Below are positions 7,778 to 17,044 of a stretch of DNA of 64,000 bases, one piece after another. A program made the translations under genes and the position numbers. Position 1 is the first letter of the stretch; each line of letters opens with the position of its first letter. This stretch comes from Verrucomicrobiaceae bacterium. Lineage in GTDB: Bacteria > Verrucomicrobiota > Verrucomicrobiia > Verrucomicrobiales > Verrucomicrobiaceae. The notes under the pieces were generated by a model that had not been told where the DNA came from, did no database searches, and saw only the letters and a list, made by a program, of their open reading frames with translations. The stretch spans positions 1-64,000 of the forward strand of contig JAEUHK010000131.1 in the NCBI GenBank assembly GCA_016795465.1, in the 5' to 3' direction.

Positions 7778-10700
7778 GGTCTTGTCACTTTGAGGTGCAC
7801 AAAACGCCGAGTCGTGCCTGCGGGCATCGTCGCTGTGATTTGCTGGGCGGTGCTTCCGTCGGTCAAAACAGTGCTGGTGACGCCCACCGTGCTCCAAGTC
7901 GCCAAATCATCGCTCCATTCGACGGTGAAGGTCACGTCGGTGGCGGCTTTGTTTTTCGTGTAGATGAATTCGAGCACGTTGGCGGCCTTTTGGGCAGTGA
8001 CGGGCACCGAATCGTTCAATGCGGCATTCATCGCGGTGGCGTATTCGAGGAGGTTGCTGGCGCCATCGCTGTCCGCATCGAAGGTGTCGAGTCCGCTGCC
8101 GGAGTTCGTGTGATTGCCGAAGTTGGTTTGCCGCCAAATCTCGATGGGTGTCATCGTGATGCCGGTGACGGGCAGGTTGAGGGTGCGGCTCGATTCGCCG
8201 TGCGTGTTGGTGGCAGAGAAGCGCAGCACATAGACACCGGGGGCGCTGAATTTGATCGTGGTGGCGTTGATGAGCCAAATCTGACCGGGGCCGCTGACGA
8301 GGCTCCAGGCGGAACTCGTGGCATTCGTCGCGGAGGCGCTCAAAACGACGTTGGAGCCGACGGTGGCAAGCGGAGCGGCTCCCAGGGTCACATTCGGGGC
8401 GGGGCGATTGCTGGTTTGAATGGTGAGCTGGGGGCGCCATTCGAGCGTGGCATGGTCATTCGAGGCGAGACGGATGAAATGATTCGAAAGCGTCGTGTCG
8501 GTGGCACTGGTGAGCAGCAGGCCGAGTGGTTCGGTGGCTCCGGCAGCTGCGGTGACGGCAGATTTCATCGCAGCGCTGGTGCTGCTGATCGTCACGGGCG
8601 CACCGACGGCCAGATTCGTGGGAACGAGCCCACCGAGGCTCGCGAGCACCGTTGCGTCATAGTCAGTGCCGGACGCGAGACCCGCGCTGGTCCACGGATC
8701 GGCCACATCACCCGTGCGAGTGGTCCAATCGGTTCCTGTGCCCGTGCCGTTGGCCGCGCTGCTACCATTTCCGGTGCCTTCGAGGAAGGTGGTTAGCAGG
8801 CGGCGCACTTCGAGCGTGCCGAGTGTGCCCGCGCCTGTGCCACCCTGCGCGATCCAGAAGTCGAGCGTCACGCTGTCCACGCTGGACCCGACCGGCAGCG
8901 CCGGGATGTCAAAAGAGAGCAGCGTGCGGAAGGCTGCGCTGCTGCGTCCGACGAGCACGGAATCGCGTGCGCCGCTGTTCCACGTGTTGCTATCGCCACG
9001 CACAAAGGTGGCTTGATGGGTGAAATCATCCACACCCTCACGCAGCACGATGGCAGTCGGCTGCGCGACATGCACGGTGACATTCGTGCTCGTGGTGCCG
9101 ACTTGATTTGTGACCGTGCAGCGGAGCACATAGCTGCCTGCGGCGGAAAAACTGACCTGCGTGTCCGCAGCGGCCGAATTGACAAAATTTGCCGTTCCAG
9201 GGCCGCTGAGCTGTGTCCACGCCACGGTCGTTCCGGCACCGCCAGTGGCATTCACCGCGATTCGCAGGCTGAGAGCCACATCCACGAGCGAAACGATGTT
9301 TTCAGCCGGTGAGACGAGCGCGACCGTCGGATCATCGATCACCGCGAAACCTGGAATCGGCGTCCAAAGCAGGTTCACGCCCGTGGAGGTGTGTTGCAGC
9401 GAAAAAGTGCCGTAAGTGGATGCCGCGCGACCACCCACATCGGTGCTGATCGTTCCAAGCGTGAAGCTGCCGGTGATCGATGTCGCGCTGACCACGGGAA
9501 TGCTGCGGGCCGTGCGCCAGAAGCTGTGCAGGAAGTTCACGGTGCTGCCTGCGGCATTCAACACGAGGTCAATCCTCGCGCCATTCGTCACACTCACCGC
9601 TCCCGTGCTCAAAGCATCCGCGAAGCTCATCGCATTGCCGCCCATCTCCCAAGTCAATCGGCTCGCGGCACCGAAACTCATCGTGTTGGTCGTCGTCATC
9701 GTGCCAAACGGATGCCCGGGAGCCAGCGTGCCCGTCACGGTGATGGGCGAGGCAATGCTGCCGCTGCCCGCGAGCCGTGCGCCGCTGCTGATCGTGAGCG
9801 TCGCCGGACTCGCGATGCTTCCATTCACGATCAAAGAGCCTGCATTCACCGCCGTGGTGCCGGTGTAAGTCGTCGCTCCACTGAGAATCCACGTGCCCGT
9901 GCCCGACTTGGCGAGATTCGTTTTGTTCGTCGTGCTGTTATCCACCACCGCGCCTCCGAGTTCGCCGATGCCAGTGGTGTTGCCCGTGAGTGTGAGCGTC
10001 TTCGTGCTCGCGCCCGTGGCGGTGAAGTCACTGGTGAACTTCAGCAAGCCGGTGCCCGCATGCTCGATCGTGCCGCTGGCGCTGGAACGCAAATTGACCG
10101 CGCGATCCGTCGTTTCGCCCGTGCCCACATAACGCAGCGTGGCCGTGGCTCCCGAGGCGAGTCCAATGGTGCCGCTGGCGACCGTGGCGGGTGCGCCGAG
10201 ACTGCTCGCAGGCAACAAAGGGTCGCCACCATTCACGCTGTTGAGCGAAGCAGCGATCAACACGCCCGCGTAGATCTGCGTGCTGCCGGAATAAGTGTTC
10301 TCCGGGTTCAAGGTGAGCGATCCAGTGCCAAACTGAACGACACCGCCTGTGCCGCTGATTGGATTGGTCACGTTGTAGGCATTGCTGCGCTGAAACGTGA
10401 TCGTGCCGCTCGTCGTGACATCGCCCGTGCCGAGACTACCCACGGTGGAGGTGCTGCCGGAGAGTCCAACCGTGAGGCCGCCCGTGCCGATGATCGTCGG
10501 TCCTTGATAGGTGTTGTTGTTGCCAAAGAAGAGCGTCGTGTAGCTGCCGGTGCGTGTGAAGCCGCCGGTGCCGGAGATCACGCCGTTGAAGTTCACGCGG
10601 CCGGTGTTGGCTCCGTTGAACGTCGTGTCCGCCGTCAGCTCGATGTTGTTGCCGACATTGTAGGTGAAGTTGCTCGTCGGCCCGCTGAGCGTGATGAGCG

Positions 10701-13700
10701 GCTGCGTGGGGCCGTTGGCCACGAGTTGCAGCGCATTGCCAGCGAGGTTCACCGTGGCGCTGCCGCTCGCGTGATTGCCATTCAGCGACAGGCTATTCAT
10801 CTGCATCGTGCCCGCGATGTCGTTCGTTGCGGTGAGCGTCGTGCCCGCTGCCAAAGTCTGCCCGGTGAGGAATCGCACGTCGGCACCGCGATAGCTCACC
10901 GCTGGCGTGTTCGAGTTCCAATTGCCCGCCGTGCTCCAGTTGCCACTCGTCAGCGCATTCCAAGTATAGGTAATCGGCGAACCACCGACGGTCACGGTGC
11001 CGATGTTGCTGACGAGTGCGCCCGCGTCTGTCGCAGTGAAGCTGAAACCTGCCATGCCGCTCGCACCCGGCGTGGGCGTGAATCGGGCGGTGCGTCCATC
11101 AGCGAGCAAGGTCACTGAGCCCGCTTGCGCATTCGAAACGGCAAAAGTCAGCGCCGTGGCAGGTGTGTTGTCATCCTCCGCGAGCGTGGAGAGATCGATG
11201 TCCACTGGCTGGTCATTCACGCTCACTGCGGTGGTGTTGCTCGCGGTTGGCGGATAGTTCGCGGAGTCGATCTGCCAGGTGTTGAGCGGCGTGATCGTCG
11301 GCAAGGTCGTCGGAGTCGGCTCGCCGGTTTCCAGCGGCACGAACCACACCGCGAGCGTCGTGTTCGTCACCGCGCTGAGATTGATCGCGAGCTTTTTGAA
11401 GCCCGAGTTCACCGTTTGCGCCGCTGGATTCGGCGAGGTCGGCAACGGAGCGGCATCCATCACCTGAAACGTGCCGCCACCACTCACGATTTTGCACCAG
11501 AGACGCTCCGCGCCCTGCGTGAGCATCACCGATGTGCCATCTCCGCCGAGCGTGGCCACCGTGGATGGACTCGCGTAGTGCGCGAACCACCACACGCTTT
11601 TCCCCGTCGCTGCCTGGATCTCATCCTGCACGAGCACCTCGCTGCGATTGCCGATCATGCGGAATCCACGCCACACACGCGTCGTGCCGCTGTAGGCACC
11701 CGTGAGATTGTAAATCGAGAAGGCTCCCGCACCTCCCGCTTTGGCCTGAAAGGCGATCAGCGGGCTGTTCGACGGCTTCACATGGCCAGCGGTGGCATCC
11801 GGCTCGATCACGAGCGTGTTGTGACCCTCCGCACGATAACGATAGAGATCATTCACCGACACGCCGATGGAATACAGCTCCTTGCCGAGATCGCGGAACC
11901 AGCGTTTCCCCAGCGCATCGAGCGCAAACGTGCCCACGTCGTAATGCCCGTGCGAGGTGAGCAGTTCGCCCGCTTTGGCCGCCACAAACGTCGTGCGCGA
12001 ATCCTTCCACGAGCCGCGCATCGCGATGTATTCCTGCGGTTTGAAGGCGGTGCCGCTCTCGCCTTTGAAGGCCAGATCAGGCTGCCAGCCCGCTGCCGAT
12101 GGCGTGAGGCCGCCATTCGCATGCCACAGCGCATCGAGCGCGATGGGATTGGCGTTCGCGGCATTCCAGGCGTTGTGCACCGGCTGGTTGTAGCGACGCG
12201 CCGACCAAGGCCAAAGCCAGCCGCGTCGTGGTGAACTCTCACCATCATCACTCGCGGCAAAGGTGACATTCGATGGCCCCGCCGTGTAGATCGGAAACGC
12301 AGCCGTCTCGGAGAAGGCCTGCGTGGCGCTGAGGCCGAAATCGCTGCCGAGCGACCACTCCAGGCCCGCGAGGCCGCGAATGGCATAGCGTTGAGCATAC
12401 TCCAGATAGTTCGGCCCCTCGTGAATCATGCCCTGGTCCGTGGTGAAGCGCACGAGATTGGGCCGCATCGAGTTCATCGCACGAGCGAGGATGTCCTCGC
12501 ACAGCGTCTCACTCTCCGTGCCCACCGCCATCGCTCCCGTGGCGATGCCGCTGTTGCACACGATGTTCCAGTTTGCGCTGCCGCTGCTCGTGCGCAGCGC
12601 CCAGAAATTCGATTTGTAGAGGCTCAGCGCGACATTGAGCCCCTTGTTGATGATCGCCGTGCGGATCGTGTCACGTCGCGGCTGCGTCCAGTAGGCATAC
12701 ATCCAGTCATACGCGATCGCGAAGCCATGCGTCGTCTCCGACGTGACGAGCATGGCCCGGCCATCAAACCAATCCGCAAACGCTCCGACGGCTGCCAGCT
12801 CTGTGTAGGCTCGCTCGGGGTATTTCGAGTCATTGGTGAGCTGCCACGCGAGGCCGAGCTTATACATGTTGTTCATCACCACGCGGGCCTTATCGACATC
12901 CAGCGGATAGGTCATGGAGGCCGTGGGAATCACCGCATCTGCCTGCGCGATGATCGATTCGGCCCAAGTCTTCGGCGTGCTCGGTGTCGCACTCTGCCAT
13001 ATGGCACGCAGGCGGGCAAAACTCTCGTCCGTGGCATAAAGACGCGGATGCCCGGTCGCCATCGTATCGCAAAGCGTGGCCTGCGCCGGCTGTGCGCGAT
13101 CCAGACCGCCCTGGACGAGATTTTCGCCCGGAATGACCGAGAAGGCACTGTCGCCCGGTTTCATCCAACCGACGCTCCAATGGTCCGTGCCCGTGTTTTC
13201 CTTGTGAAGCAGCTCCACATAGTATCGCTGGCCCTGCACGAGCATTCGCGGCGAAGATTGCTGCGTGGCCGGATTCGCGTCCCACTGCCGAAAACTCGTC
13301 GGAGACGCCACACTCGCGATTTTGGCCTTGTTCGCCACCGTGGCATCCGTGCTCAGCCAAAGCTCCACTGTCTCATCACCACTCACCGCCAAGGTGTAAC
13401 TGCCCGTCACCTGAGGCACAATGAAACCTGTCACGCGTGCTCCATAACTGTCCGCCCAGTTTTGCGCGAAACACTCAAAGCTCATGATGAACTCACGACC
13501 TGCCGGTTTGTTCGGATAGCTCGCATTCGAGGTCAGCGACGAGATCGCCGATCCCGCGATGCCGAGCCAGTTTTCCTTCAACAACGATCCACCCGCCTTC
13601 GCCACGCGAGTCGGATACAGCCGCGTGCTCGGCACGATCTCACGCGGCCGCGAAGCACTCGCCCACTCCAGTTTCGCCCACGCACTGCCCGTCTGCTCGA

Positions 13701-14280
13701 CGTATTCCAGCCGAAGATTCACCTTTTTCCCCGCCTCCAGCTTGATCTGCCCCGTGACCACCGGATTGCCCGCCTGCGGAAACGCCCGATGACACACCGC
13801 CTGGTCATTCACCCAAAGCGTCGCCGAATCATCCGCCGTGAGATAAAACACATACGGCTCGCTGAACTCCGCCTCGATCTGCCCCGTCCACACCACCGAA
13901 AACGTGTCCGCATTCGTGATCGCCGTCCCCGCCGGAATGGCGGTGCCCCAATCAAAATTCACCGTCGCATCCGTCCGCGTCGTCACCAGCGTGGCGAAGG
14001 TCGAGGTGTCATAATACTGCCCCGTCAGCCCCGTGCCCGATTGCGCCAGCGCCGACGACGCGAGCAAAAGAAGTGCAGCAGCACCCGGACTGCGGCAGCC
14101 CGCTGCCGCTCGCCGTAGCCAGCCCTGCTGGCGGAAAGGCCGCAAAACATGCTTCAAAACGCGAAGACTCCGCCCACGCGATAGCGCCTCAGCTTTGCAA
14201 AGCCTGGAGACACACCCGGCAGCAGGGCTGCCTCTCTCAAGCGGCAGCAGGCTGCCGCAGTCCGGGGCTTCGCCGGTCAT
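7774..14280 (-). CDS. Secreted heparinase II/III-like polysaccharide lyase, multidomain giant
   Basis: 2168 residues from the ATG at 14280 (ATGA overlap with the preceding gene). The order is: REP insert at about 6-66; signal core (AAALLLLASSALA); PA14 domain at about 80-220 (GLTGQYYD, ADDSATLWVND); a second PA14-like domain to about 395; an alpha-toroid plus beta-sandwich lyase region at about 430-1010 with NWNIVCNSG (N570) and HGHYDVGTF (H777, H779, Y780), typical of heparinase II/III and alginate-lyase relatives; a cadherin-like module (TLLADGRTARFTPT); autotransporter-associated beta-strand repeats; an Ig/PKD-like domain; a DNRLRE-type module (VRGDSNTWNSG); and the shared C-terminal domain ending FVHLKVTRP. 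It probably cleaves uronic-acid polysaccharides outside the cell. The exact PL family and substrate are not readable. Confidence 0.82.
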   Translation of the reverse strand: MTGEAPDCGSLLPLERGSPAAGCVSRLCKAEALSRGRSLRVLKHVLRPFRQQGWLRRAAAGCRSPGAAALLLLASSALAQSGTGLTGQYYDTSTFATLVTTRTDATVNFDWGTAIPAGTAITNADTFSVVWTGQIEAEFSEPYVFYLTADDSATLWVNDQAVCHRAFPQAGNPVVTGQIKLEAGKKVNLRLEYVEQTGSAWAKLEWASASRPREIVPSTRLYPTRVAKAGGSLLKENWLGIAGSAISSLTSNASYPNKPAGREFIMSFECFAQNWADSYGARVTGFIVPQVTGSYTLAVSGDETVELWLSTDATVANKAKIASVASPTSFRQWDANPATQQSSPRMLVQGQRYYVELLHKENTGTDHWSVGWMKPGDSAFSVIPGENLVQGGLDRAQPAQATLCDTMATGHPRLYATDESFARLRAIWQSATPSTPKTWAESIIAQADAVIPTASMTYPLDVDKARVVMNNMYKLGLAWQLTNDSKYPERAYTELAAVGAFADWFDGRAMLVTSETTHGFAIAYDWMYAYWTQPRRDTIRTAIINKGLNVALSLYKSNFWALRTSSGSANWNIVCNSGIATGAMAVGTESETLCEDILARAMNSMRPNLVRFTTDQGMIHEGPNYLEYAQRYAIRGLAGLEWSLGSDFGLSATQAFSETAAFPIYTAGPSNVTFAASDDGESSPRRGWLWPWSARRYNQPVHNAWNAANANPIALDALWHANGGLTPSAAGWQPDLAFKGESGTAFKPQEYIAMRGSWKDSRTTFVAAKAGELLTSHGHYDVGTFALDALGKRWFRDLGKELYSIGVSVNDLYRYRAEGHNTLVIEPDATAGHVKPSNSPLIAFQAKAGGAGAFSIYNLTGAYSGTTRVWRGFRMIGNRSEVLVQDEIQAATGKSVWWFAHYASPSTVATLGGDGTSVMLTQGAERLWCKIVSGGGTFQVMDAAPLPTSPNPAAQTVNSGFKKLAINLSAVTNTTLAVWFVPLETGEPTPTTLPTITPLNTWQIDSANYPPTASNTTAVSVNDQPVDIDLSTLAEDDNTPATALTFAVSNAQAGSVTLLADGRTARFTPTPGASGMAGFSFTATDAGALVSNIGTVTVGGSPITYTWNALTSGNWSTAGNWNSNTPAVSYRGADVRFLTGQTLAAGTTLTATNDIAGTMQMNSLSLNGNHASGSATVNLAGNALQLVANGPTQPLITLSGPTSNFTYNVGNNIELTADTTFNGANTGRVNFNGVISGTGGFTRTGSYTTLFFGNNNTYQGPTIIGTGGLTVGLSGSTSTVGSLGTGDVTTSGTITFQRSNAYNVTNPISGTGGVVQFGTGSLTLNPENTYSGSTQIYAGVLIAASLNSVNGGDPLLPASSLGAPATVASGTIGLASGATATLRYVGTGETTDRAVNLRSSASGTIEHAGTGLLKFTSDFTATGASTKTLTLTGNTTGIGELGGAVVDNSTTNKTNLAKSGTGTWILSGATTYTGTTAVNAGSLIVNGSIASPATLTISSGARLAGSGSIASPITVTGTLAPGHPFGTMTTTNTMSFGAASRLTWEMGGNAMSFADALSTGAVSVTNGARIDLVLNAAGSTVNFLHSFWRTARSIPVVSATSITGSFTLGTISTDVGGRAASTYGTFSLQHTSTGVNLLWTPIPGFAVIDDPTVALVSPAENIVSLVDVALSLRIAVNATGGAGTTVAWTQLSGPGTANFVNSAAADTQVSFSAAGSYVLRCTVTNQVGTTSTNVTVHVAQPTAIVLREGVDDFTHQATFVRGDSNTWNSGARDSVLVGRSSAAFRTLLSFDIPALPVGSSVDSVTLDFWIAQGGTGAGTLGTLEVRRLLTTFLEGTGNGSSAANGTGTGTDWTTRTGDVADPWTSAGLASGTDYDATVLASLGGLVPTNLAVGAPVTISSTSAAMKSAVTAAAGATEPLGLLLTSATDTTLSNHFIRLASNDHATLEWRPQLTIQTSNRPAPNVTLGAAPLATVGSNVVLSASATNATSSAWSLVSGPGQIWLINATTIKFSAPGVYVLRFSATNTHGESSRTLNLPVTGITMTPIEIWRQTNFGNHTNSGSGLDTFDADSDGASNLLEYATAMNAALNDSVPVTAQKAANVLEFIYTKNKAATDVTFTVEWSDDLATWSTVGVTSTVLTDGSTAQQITATMPAGTTRRFVHLKVTRP
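14084..14266. repeat. REP-type palindromic element, copy D (in-frame)
   Basis: 183 bp, same architecture as copies A and C, inside the heparinase-like gene. No internal ATG keeps the frame here, so translation most likely starts upstream at the ATGA junction and runs through the element. Confidence 0.9.
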
Positions 14281-15797
14281 GGTTGCAACCTCCCCTTCAA
14301 AACGTTCGCCATCGCGTTGTGGCCGGCGGCATCGGGATGCACGCCATCCTTCGTCATCGTCTCCTCCGGCACGGTGCCGAACAAACTGACGAACTCGCAC
14401 TGCTTCTCCTTCGCGAGAGCTTCAAACGCGGCACCCAACGCCTTCAACTGCGCCTCGCGTTCGTTCGCGATGGGCTTCGTGGCGACGAGAGCGGCCTTGT
14501 TGAGGTTCGGGGGGCCGACGAGGAGGAGCTTCACGCTGGGGCCGTAGCATTGGCGGGCGCGGTCGATCATGTAGCGCACGTTGCTGGCGGCTTTTTCGAC
14601 GCTGCCGGGCTTCAGGTCGCGGGAATCGTTCGTGCCGAGCGCGATGACGATCACATCGGCGCGTGGTTGGCGTGCGGTCATCTTGTCGAAGTCCCATTTG
14701 CCGTCGCCGGTGGCGCGACCGCCTTTGCCTTCGTTGATGACCTTCAGTTTGCCCTCCGACTGCTTTTCCACCTGCTTCACCCAGGCCTGATCGCCGCCGG
14801 ATTTGCCCTCGGTGAGCGAATCGCCATACGCGATGACGGTGATCGGCCTCACAGGCTCCTCGCCCGACTTTTCAAAGAAGCGCACATACTCGAAATCGGC
14901 GAACGCAGGCAGTTTCGAGTCGTCGATCTTCTCTTTGTCACTCCACGGCAGCTTCGCCCAGCCCACGGTGGTCAGCCAGATGCTCATCGCGTCGTGTTGG
15001 AAGCTCGTCGCGTTCATCACGCTGACCAACTTGCCATCAAAGTATTGCCGGATCTCCGTCGGCGTGAACTCACAGCCCAACGTGTGGAAGCCCTTCGATA
15101 AATCCGGCGTCTTCACGCGCCTGCCAGCCAAGCCTTTGTGCTCGGGCGAGTGAATGTGCAGGTTCGTGCCATAGCTCGTCTGATCCTTCGTATCGTGCTC
15201 GCACACATCGATCTCCTGGCGATTGCCCTCGCTCTTGCCCGCGTTCTTCATCATCCAGAACGACACATGCCAGCCCTCGCCCGGCGGCGAGCGGAAGCGA
15301 GTCTCGTAGTAGCCATGCTTGAACTCCCGTTTCGAGATCACGCCACCGCTCGTGTAGTCCAGCTTGCCCGCCTTTTCCTTCTTCAACGCGATGCGCAGCA
15401 TGCCATCGGCCACGCTCACATTCCTAGCGACGTTCATCGACGCAAACCGCTCGCCCGTGCGCAGGTTCCACTCTGCTTCGTTGAGCTCCGTGCCTTCAAA
15501 CTCATCCTGCCACGCGAGTTGGTAGCCTTGAGCGAGTTCGGGTGGCAATTGAGGCACTTGAGCGTGCAATACGCTTGCGAGGAGAAGAAGTGCGGCAGCA
15601 CCCGGACTGCGGCAGCCTGCTGCCGCTCGACGGAGCCAGCCCTGCTGGCGGGAAGGCCAAACGATACCCATCAAAGCCCCAAGGCTGTGCCCACGCGAGA
15701 GCGCCTCAGCTTTGCAAAACGCGGAGACGCACCCGGCAGCAGGGCTGCCTCTCTCAAGCGGCAGCAGGCTGCCGCAGTCCAGGGCTTCGCCACTCAT
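14277..15797 (-). CDS. Secreted GH16-SGNH/GDSL hydrolase fusion
   Basis: 506 residues from an ATG overlapping the fecR-like stop (ATGA). REP insert at about 7-66, signal core at 67-79 (AAALLLLASVLHA). The GH16 domain spans about 90-310 with the catalytic QEIDVCEH motif (E195, D197, E200). An SGNH/GDSL esterase domain spans about 317-506: block I GDSLTEG (S327), GTND (N390) and DGVHPDAAGH (D484, H487). GH16 cuts beta-glycans; the SGNH half probably removes acyl (acetyl) groups from the same glycan. Both catalytic centres look intact. It is the first secreted enzyme after the sigma/anti-sigma pair. Confidence 0.88.
   Translation of the reverse strand: MSGEALDCGSLLPLERGSPAAGCVSAFCKAEALSRGHSLGALMGIVWPSRQQGWLRRAAAGCRSPGAAALLLLASVLHAQVPQLPPELAQGYQLAWQDEFEGTELNEAEWNLRTGERFASMNVARNVSVADGMLRIALKKEKAGKLDYTSGGVISKREFKHGYYETRFRSPPGEGWHVSFWMMKNAGKSEGNRQEIDVCEHDTKDQTSYGTNLHIHSPEHKGLAGRRVKTPDLSKGFHTLGCEFTPTEIRQYFDGKLVSVMNATSFQHDAMSIWLTTVGWAKLPWSDKEKIDDSKLPAFADFEYVRFFEKSGEEPVRPITVIAYGDSLTEGKSGGDQAWVKQVEKQSEGKLKVINEGKGGRATGDGKWDFDKMTARQPRADVIVIALGTNDSRDLKPGSVEKAASNVRYMIDRARQCYGPSVKLLLVGPPNLNKAALVATKPIANEREAQLKALGAAFEALAKEKQCEFVSLFGTVPEETMTKDGVHPDAAGHNAMANVLKGRLQP
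15601..15783. repeat. REP-type palindromic element, copy E (in-frame)
   Basis: 183 bp in the N-terminal part of the GH16-SGNH gene. It matches copy A in architecture, with one substitution in the GTCCGGG head of the right arm. Confidence 0.9.
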
Positions 15798-17044
15798 GGT
15801 GCCACCTCCTTGGCGACTTCACCGACATGCAGCACGGCATCATCAAAGATCACCGAACCGTTCTCGTCGCCTTGCGCATTGAGCAGCAGCTCCAGATGGA
15901 TGCCCTTGGTCTCCGGAGGAGGAATGGCGGTGATCGTGGCACGTTGAAACACACCCGGCTCCTCGCCCGCAAATTGAAAGTGCCGCGAGGCATAAGCGAT
16001 CTGTCTGCCACCCTCGCCAACGAACACCAGCTTCAGCACCGCGAACTGCTGCTGACGCAACGGATCATCCTTCGGCTGCATCGCACGGGCGCTCGCCGTC
16101 ACGACTCTGCCGCTCGCTTCATTCCAGAGCCGCTGCCGTGCATTCGGCCAGGAGCGATGCCCGAGGCTGCGGAGGTGCAGCGAGCCATCCTCGATCTCCA
16201 CATACGGCGACTGCGTCTCCCAGGCATCCGACTCGGAGGAAAAATCCCCGCCACGCAGCAAATTGGTGCCTTCAGCCCTCGGTGGCGATGCCACATGCGG
16301 CCGCATTTCGTTCACCACCTCGGAATGCAGCATCGTCACGCCTCGCGTGCGCACTTCAGCGGCCTGACCTTGATGCAGCACGGTGGACGACACCTTCACC
16401 TCGCCACTGAGCACCGCCACGCGTGTGCTTTCATCCGCGCGAGCCTCCACGACGAACTCCGTGCCCAAATCAATGACCCGTGTCTGCGGCGTGCGCACCA
16501 CGAGACGCGACTCCGCCGTGGGGCAACGGCACAGCACCTTGCCCGATTCCACAAACAAGGCCTCCGCACTCTCAAAGCGCATCACCACCGGCCCTTGCAG
16601 CATCACCACCGCGCCCAGCGAGGTCAAAAACTCCGCTTTGCCCTCCATCAGACGCAAAATGCCGCTCGGAGCCTCGCCTGCGTTCAGGCTCAATTCCGTG
16701 CCTGCATCGCTCCATCGGGCATTTTCCGTGCTCAGCAGCTTCGCCATCGGCTTTTCGAGCCTGGAGGCCGGATTGAGCATCCAAATCAGCCCAAGCATGA
16801 AAACCACTGCCGCCGCCATTTTGAGCATCGGAGCCTTCCAGGCCCATTTTGGCCTCGAAACGACCACCGGCGGCTTTTCATCGCGCAGCGTCTCATCCGC
16901 AAAAAGAGCCGCATGCAGCTCCGCGAGGTCGAGATAGCGCTTTCGGGCATCGGCATCGGTTTCGATGCGTGCGGACAGCTCCGCAGCCTCCTCCGGCGAG
17001 GCTTGACCATCCAGAAAGCGTTGAATCAGATCGTCGGTGTTCAT
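15794..17044 (-). CDS. FecR-type transmembrane anti-sigma/sensor protein
   Basis: 416 residues. The cytoplasmic N-terminus (1-70) resembles an anti-sigma domain (DDLIQRFLDGQASPEEAAEL). One transmembrane helix lies at about 74-90 (LKMAAAVVFMLGLIWML). The FecR domain follows (LVVRTPQTRVIDLGTEFVVE, VAVLSGEVKV). The extracytoplasmic C-terminus from about 260 resembles a carbohydrate-binding beta-sandwich (NLLRGGDFSSESDAWE). FecR proteins hold or activate their partner ECF sigma factor in response to an envelope signal. The start overlaps the sigma stop as ATGA and its own stop overlaps the GH16-SGNH start, so it is translationally coupled both ways. A glycan ligand sensed by the C-terminal domain is an inference. 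Confidence 0.86.
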   Translation of the reverse strand: MNTDDLIQRFLDGQASPEEAAELSARIETDADARKRYLDLAELHAALFADETLRDEKPPVVVSRPKWAWKAPMLKMAAAVVFMLGLIWMLNPASRLEKPMAKLLSTENARWSDAGTELSLNAGEAPSGILRLMEGKAEFLTSLGAVVMLQGPVVMRFESAEALFVESGKVLCRCPTAESRLVVRTPQTRVIDLGTEFVVEARADESTRVAVLSGEVKVSSTVLHQGQAAEVRTRGVTMLHSEVVNEMRPHVASPPRAEGTNLLRGGDFSSESDAWETQSPYVEIEDGSLHLRSLGHRSWPNARQRLWNEASGRVVTASARAMQPKDDPLRQQQFAVLKLVFVGEGGRQIAYASRHFQFAGEEPGVFQRATITAIPPPETKGIHLELLLNAQGDENGSVIFDDAVLHVGEVAKEVAP

